From: Alphaproteobacteria bacterium
GTDB lineage: Bacteria; Bacteroidota; Bacteroidia; Bacteroidales; FEN-979
Reading direction: 5' to 3'
NCBI GenBank assembly: GCA_009928665.1
Contig: SACF01000017.1
Span: 1 to 64,000, forward strand
DNA: 64,000 nucleotides
Positions 61,301 through 64,000 of this stretch are shown here, one piece after another. The notes beneath the pieces were generated by a model that worked only from the letters and a program-made list of their open reading frames with translations, was not told where the DNA came from and ran no database searches. Each line of letters starts with the position of its first letter. The stretch's first letter is position 1. The translations under genes were made by a program, and so were the position numbers.

Positions 61301-63135
61301 GGCGTTCCGGTCATATCTCCTACCGGAAACAGAAAAGCAGATGCCACCGAAAACCGCTTTTTGAACCGCCCAGTCCCGGAAAAAGCGACCATCGATGCTG
61401 CAGAAGGATTACCCGATACCTGTGAAAGAACGCCAAGGATTAAATCCCCGGATCCCAGAACCATCGTGCCCTGGGTTAGCTTCAAGCCTCCCTCCAGCGT
61501 GAGCGAGTTATTCAGGTTGATGCCGTTGCCGTTTGCGATTTCCAGTATGGAATGGTTTCCTGAAGTGATGGTACCTGATCCCGAAATTACCTGATTTACA
61601 GTGCCCGAAAGCCTGACTGTTCCTGATGACGCCGGATTGAAAACCAACGAGGTTCCGGGGGCCGCATGGATATTCCCCTTTATGGAGTGCCCCGGGCTCC
61701 CGGTAACATTAAAATTCAGCGTTCCGTTCGTTAGGGTTAAATGGTCTAATGACACCGCACCCGATCCGGTGGCAGTAAGGGTTACACCGGGAACATCCAG
61801 CTCGAAATTTGCATAGGTCCTTCCCGAAAAAGAGAGTGCGACGTTTCCGGCTACTTTGTACAGACTTCCTGCCTGAAACTGGATGGCGCTTCCGGGTTGT
61901 GACGCCCCAAATGGATTGCTTCCCGATTGATGGAGAAAGGTCGAACCACTTTCAAAAATGACGGTGGTTGTCGCAGAAGTTCCGAAAGGACTACCCGATT
62001 GATTCGGACCGGAATTGAATACACTGCCATTATGAAACAGGATTGATCCCGGATCATTGGCGGTAAAACGGTTCGCCGCCGCAATACCGCTTGCAAATGT
62101 GATGGTCCCATGAATCGATGCGGTTGTTCCGGCACCCAGGGTCAAATGGATGCTGTTGACGCCGCCCAGGCTAAGCGTTGAACCTGAACCAACCTCCAGA
62201 TCCATTCCGGCGCTGCCTGCTACCGTCAGTACAATTGTTCCTTCGCTTTGCAAGACAATGGAGGTATTTCCGGTTATCTTCAAACTCCCGACCGACTGTG
62301 CCGGGACTCCGTTAATGGTGCAGGAACCACCGTTGTCAAAGATAAGATTGTCCGTACTCATTGGATTAATTCGTTGAGGTGTCCAGTTTGACGGTTCATT
62401 CCAGTTACCCGTTCCGGTTTGATTCCAGGTATAAAGCCCTGTTGAGGCGAGGGAATTGACGGATCCCCCGATGGCAAGTCCGTAATTGCCGGCGGCTGAT
62501 GAATAAAAACCCCATCCCCCGGTGGTTGTCTGCCCGCTCGCGTAATACCGGATCGAAACGACAGTGCCCGATGCGACATTCTGTAATGCAGCGATCGCGG
62601 TAAGGTCTGTTTGTGCCGGCGTCAGTGAGGTTGTCGTTACCGGCGACCCGATCAGGGTGAAATTGATTCCGTCGAGACTGTAGGCATATTGGGAAGTAAC
62701 ACCCGGCGATGCATAGAACGAACCGGTTCCCCCGAACCGTGCATCAAGCGTCGACAGGGATAAGGTATATCCGGGAGAAGCGCCCAGGGTGACCTCATAA
62801 TAATCGGTGTTGGTGGTTGCAATACCGTTGTTCTGAAATCCCGTGGTCCGGAACGAATTGGATGCCCCCGATGCAGGAGCGCCTGCTCCCCGTGTGATCA
62901 GGTTCGAAGTGTTGAGATTTGCCGCGAAAATGGTCGCAGTACAGGTCGCAGGGGGAGAAGCTGAAGGAATACCATAAAAATCCCAGGCCGCAATCGGGTT
63001 GGTTAAGGGTTGATCAGGAGAACCAATGCGCTGTTCCCATACAGGAACATGTGATCCTTCCGTTACTGTGTTTTGGCTGAAAGCCGTTGAACTTCCCGCG
63101 AGGGTGAGGAACAACAATGAATAAATCCTTTTCAT
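58303..63135 (-). CDS. Large T9SS-exported adhesin-like protein with seven Ig-like repeats
   Basis: Start placed at MKRIYSLLFLTLAGSSTAFSQ (signal peptide); an in-frame upstream codon at 63192 would add 19 residues before it. The 1610-residue protein has an N-terminal beta-sandwich domain (about 45-230), a Gly/Ser/Thr-rich beta-helix-like region (about 250-600), and a middle region. Seven tandem Ig-like repeats of about 89 residues then follow (roughly 58840-60690), each with CxGxxVxFxAxPxNGG, YQWxVNG and ENPA/GNPAxSN. The sorting domain begins KVYPNPTGSGFTLEI and ends LTPGLYLLKVIS and IIKIIKY. Probably a surface adhesin; ligand unknown. Confidence 0.85.
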   Translation of the reverse strand: MKRIYSLLFLTLAGSSTAFSQNTVTEGSHVPVWEQRIGSPDQPLTNPIAAWDFYGIPSASPPATCTATIFAANLNTSNLITRGAGAPASGASNSFRTTGFQNNGIATTNTDYYEVTLGASPGYTLSLSTLDARFGGTGSFYASPGVTSQYAYSLDGINFTLIGSPVTTTSLTPAQTDLTAIAALQNVASGTVVSIRYYASGQTTTGGWGFYSSAAGNYGLAIGGSVNSLASTGLYTWNQTGTGNWNEPSNWTPQRINPMSTDNLIFDNGGSCTINGVPAQSVGSLKITGNTSIVLQSEGTIVLTVAGSAGMDLEVGSGSTLSLGGVNSIHLTLGAGTTASIHGTITFASGIAAANRFTANDPGSILFHNGSVFNSGPNQSGSPFGTSATTTVIFESGSTFLHQSGSNPFGASQPGSAIQFQAGSLYKVAGNVALSFSGRTYANFELDVPGVTLTATGSGAVSLDHLTLTNGTLNFNVTGSPGHSIKGNIHAAPGTSLVFNPASSGTVRLSGTVNQVISGSGTITSGNHSILEIANGNGINLNNSLTLEGGLKLTQGTMVLGSGDLILGVLSQVSGNPSAASMVAFSGTGRFKKRFSVASAFLFPVGDMTGTPEYSPATVTLGESAFGPESWIGIGVVNAKYPEDPNAANFLNRYWDLTASGITPILISAQFQYLPADITGIESQLSCVRVAPTPYTLYATADTMQHQLNATGVTSAGIFTGTMVSPSVFQVGGSGIYCEGGSGLPVTLSGSQFFVTYRLKKNGMDSGLPVEGTGSALTWPDQTTGIYTVTATNSSGSVQMNGSATIDLSVAVTPMVVIESSASQVCAGMPVTFSALPTNGGTNPVYQWFLNNSPTGQNSPGYTYLPGDNDHISCTMTSNAVCVSENPAYSDTLTMTVDSLLSAAVSITASDTIVCAGNPVTLTATPVNEGPDPAFQWVVNNLNTGTGGSAYTYYPVDHDLVYCVMTSSLACVTCNPAQSNPVLLHVNPLIPVNIFITASETGVCAGTPVTFTATSTNGGSQPQYQWRVNGTTVGPNDPQFTYIPLNGDQITCELTSNLNCANGNPALSNTITMAVNPVLQAGITIQSTATAVCEGSYAEFTAIPTNGGTQPIYQWQVNGLNAGTNAPVFSCLPANGDVVSCNLTSNLACTTGSPATSNAVVLTVNPFIPVGVSISGSAISICQGSQVTFTAEPLNGGNAPVYQWKVNGINSGSNNAVFIYAPSNGEVITCDMIPDAVCPSSNPAQSNALVMAVQPPVAVSVSISALQTNLCPGSEAVFHATAGNGGSQPAFQWLVNGVPSGSNNPDFSYFPSDNDMVSCILTSGLACTSGNPATSNQITLQVSPAATVSVSIAASVNPVLSGTQVIFTAIPEHGGSSPVFQWKVNGVNAGINQPVFAYVPVNNDVITCTLFSDEPCVAGNPAISNEVVMMVNCAIPMSLNISGVIGAGIDSIYRASQWITVAGDQNPLIVQNGGQVTMLTGRTILYRPGTKVETGGYLHGDIIPAMILCGAQQPALISSVNPEQEQTTRNGNFKVYPNPTGSGFTLEITGNRPEGRILSEIRRLDGSGCLKADLTEAVNHEYDLTGLTPGLYLLKVISEKSTEIIKIIKY

Positions 63136-63262
63136 ATTCAGGTGTTTTAAATGTAGCAATCGGTGGAGGCCCGACGGGAAATGGAATCCCATCCGGTTGA
63201 TGCTTAATTCACCAGAACGGAAAAGGTAATGGGTTTGTTAATAACTTTTTTTTCGGAGGGTA

Positions 63263-64000
63263 TCAGACCGCTTTGGCACAGAAAAATTCCCGGTTCATCC
63301 GGGCAATGTTGGAACGGGAGATCAGTTTAGGACATTCCGCCTCACAGGCGTAAGTGTTGGTACAGTTGCCGAAGCCCAGTTCATCCATTTTCTTCACCAT
63401 TCGTGTTACACGTTCCTTAGCTTCGATTTTGCCCTGGGGAAGGAGGGCGAACTGCGAAACCTTGGCCGAAACGAACAACATGGCCGAGGCATTCTTGCAT
63501 GCGGCCACACAGGCGCCGCAACCGATACAGGCTGCCGCATCCATCGACAGGTCTGCATTTTTCTTGCTGACCAGGATATTGTTGGCTTCGGCTGCTCCGC
63601 CGGTATTGACCGAAATATAACCACCCTCCTGGATGATCTTGTCAAAAGCCGACCGGTCAACCATCAAATCTTTGATCACCGGGAAGGGCTTTGCACGCCA
63701 GGGTTCAATTACGATGGTATCGCCGTCTTTAAACTTCCGCATATGAAGCTGACAGGCCGTAACCGCATCATCCGGTCCATGAGGCCTGCCATTGATATAC
63801 AGGCTGCACATCCCGCAAATTCCCTCCCGGCAATCATGGTCGAATACCACCGGTTCTTCATTCTTCTGAATCAACTGTTCATTCAAAATATCTAACATTT
63901 CAAGAAAAGAACAGTTCGGGGAAATGTCACGCAACGAATAAGTCACAAATTTTCCCGAGGATTTTGCGTCCTTTTGACGCCAGATTTTGAGGGTCAGGTC
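63263..64000 (-). CDS. sdhB: Succinate dehydrogenase/fumarate reductase iron-sulfur subunit (5' partial)
   Basis: Transfers electrons from the flavoprotein to the quinone site of complex II. The frame runs to the window edge ([19 protein letters not shown]), so only the start codon and perhaps little more is missing. The [2Fe-2S] ligands are in [20 protein letters not shown] and TACQ. The [4Fe-4S] and [3Fe-4S] ligands are in [13 protein letters not shown] and [13 protein letters not shown]. The sequence is of the non-classical SdhB type with the late Cys region typical of Bacteroidota. sdhA would be expected just beyond the window. Confidence 0.95.
   Translation of the reverse strand, partial: DLTLKIWRQKDAKSSGKFVTYSLRDISPNCSFLEMLDILNEQLIQKNEEPVVFDHDCREGICGMCSLYINGRPHGPDDAVTACQLHMRKFKDGDTIVIEPWRAKPFPVIKDLMVDRSAFDKIIQEGGYISVNTGGAAEANNILVSKKNADLSMDAAACIGCGACVAACKNASAMLFVSAKVSQFALLPQGKIEAKERVTRMVKKMDELGFGNCTNTYACEAECPKLISRSNIARMNREFFCAKAV

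Overview
The window is a stretch of a Bacteroidota (Bacteroidetes) chromosome, probably from the Bacteroidales or a related order. The evidence is as follows: type IX secretion (T9SS) C-terminal sorting domains on three proteins; the gliding/T9SS lipoproteins GldD and GldH; a MurF-alanine racemase fusion and a DAHP synthase-chorismate mutase fusion, both typical of this phylum; weak or absent Shine-Dalgarno sequences; and repeated TAnnTTTG promoter elements (the phylum's -7 box) upstream of many genes. No rRNA, tRNA or CRISPR array was recognised.

Layout. (1) 1-5.2 kb, plus strand: the end of a T9SS cargo gene, then mutY, a soluble PRC/MgtE_N/CBS protein, ssb, gldD and corA. (2) 5.2-25.5 kb, mostly housekeeping on both strands: DAHP synthase/chorismate mutase, asnS, recJ, pfkA, a C69 peptidase, two outer-membrane barrel proteins followed by the Kdo transferase waaA, mqnC (futalosine menaquinone pathway), a leucyl aminopeptidase, pdxA overlapping murF-alr, and a dolichol-phosphate-mannose-type glycosyltransferase. 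(3) 25.6-52.2 kb, plus strand: an accessory cell-surface glycan region. It holds an ORF6N gene, a tandem pair of GT-C-like membrane glycosyltransferases, a decayed AlgX/AlgJ-like gene, an MBOAT O-acyltransferase, and an A/T-rich amino-sugar cassette (GT-C, SDR epimerase, DegT aminotransferase, hexapeptide acetyltransferase, GtrB-like transferase). After these come an intact AlgX/AlgJ-like gene, a T9SS-exported papain-like protease, a membrane-anchored module protein, a GH16-like lipoprotein, an LtaS-like phosphoglycerol transferase/sulfatase-fold protein and a saccharopine-dehydrogenase-like oxidoreductase. (4) 52.3-57.3 kb, minus strand: the conserved block holB-ricT-gldH-pbp1A. (5) 57.4-64 kb, minus strand: a decayed Y1/HUH transposase-like gene with a small coupled ORF, a 1610-residue T9SS adhesin with seven Ig-like repeats, and the 5'-truncated sdhB.

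The most distinctive part is the glycan region. I infer that it builds, decorates (acetamido sugar, O-acyl, possibly phosphoglycerol) and trims a surface polymer. Several of its proteins share a weakly conserved extracytoplasmic beta-sandwich-like module (YDFE ... SG.S ... W ... V..YFW ... DD). The region also shows rearrangement: an AlgX-like pseudogene sits beside the MBOAT gene, while the intact AlgX-like copy lies beyond the A/T-rich cassette.

The window also carries short word-like dispersed repeats (CGTAAAT, TTTTCAA/ATTGTCA and TAGCGAAT families). One array lies in frame inside murF-alr.
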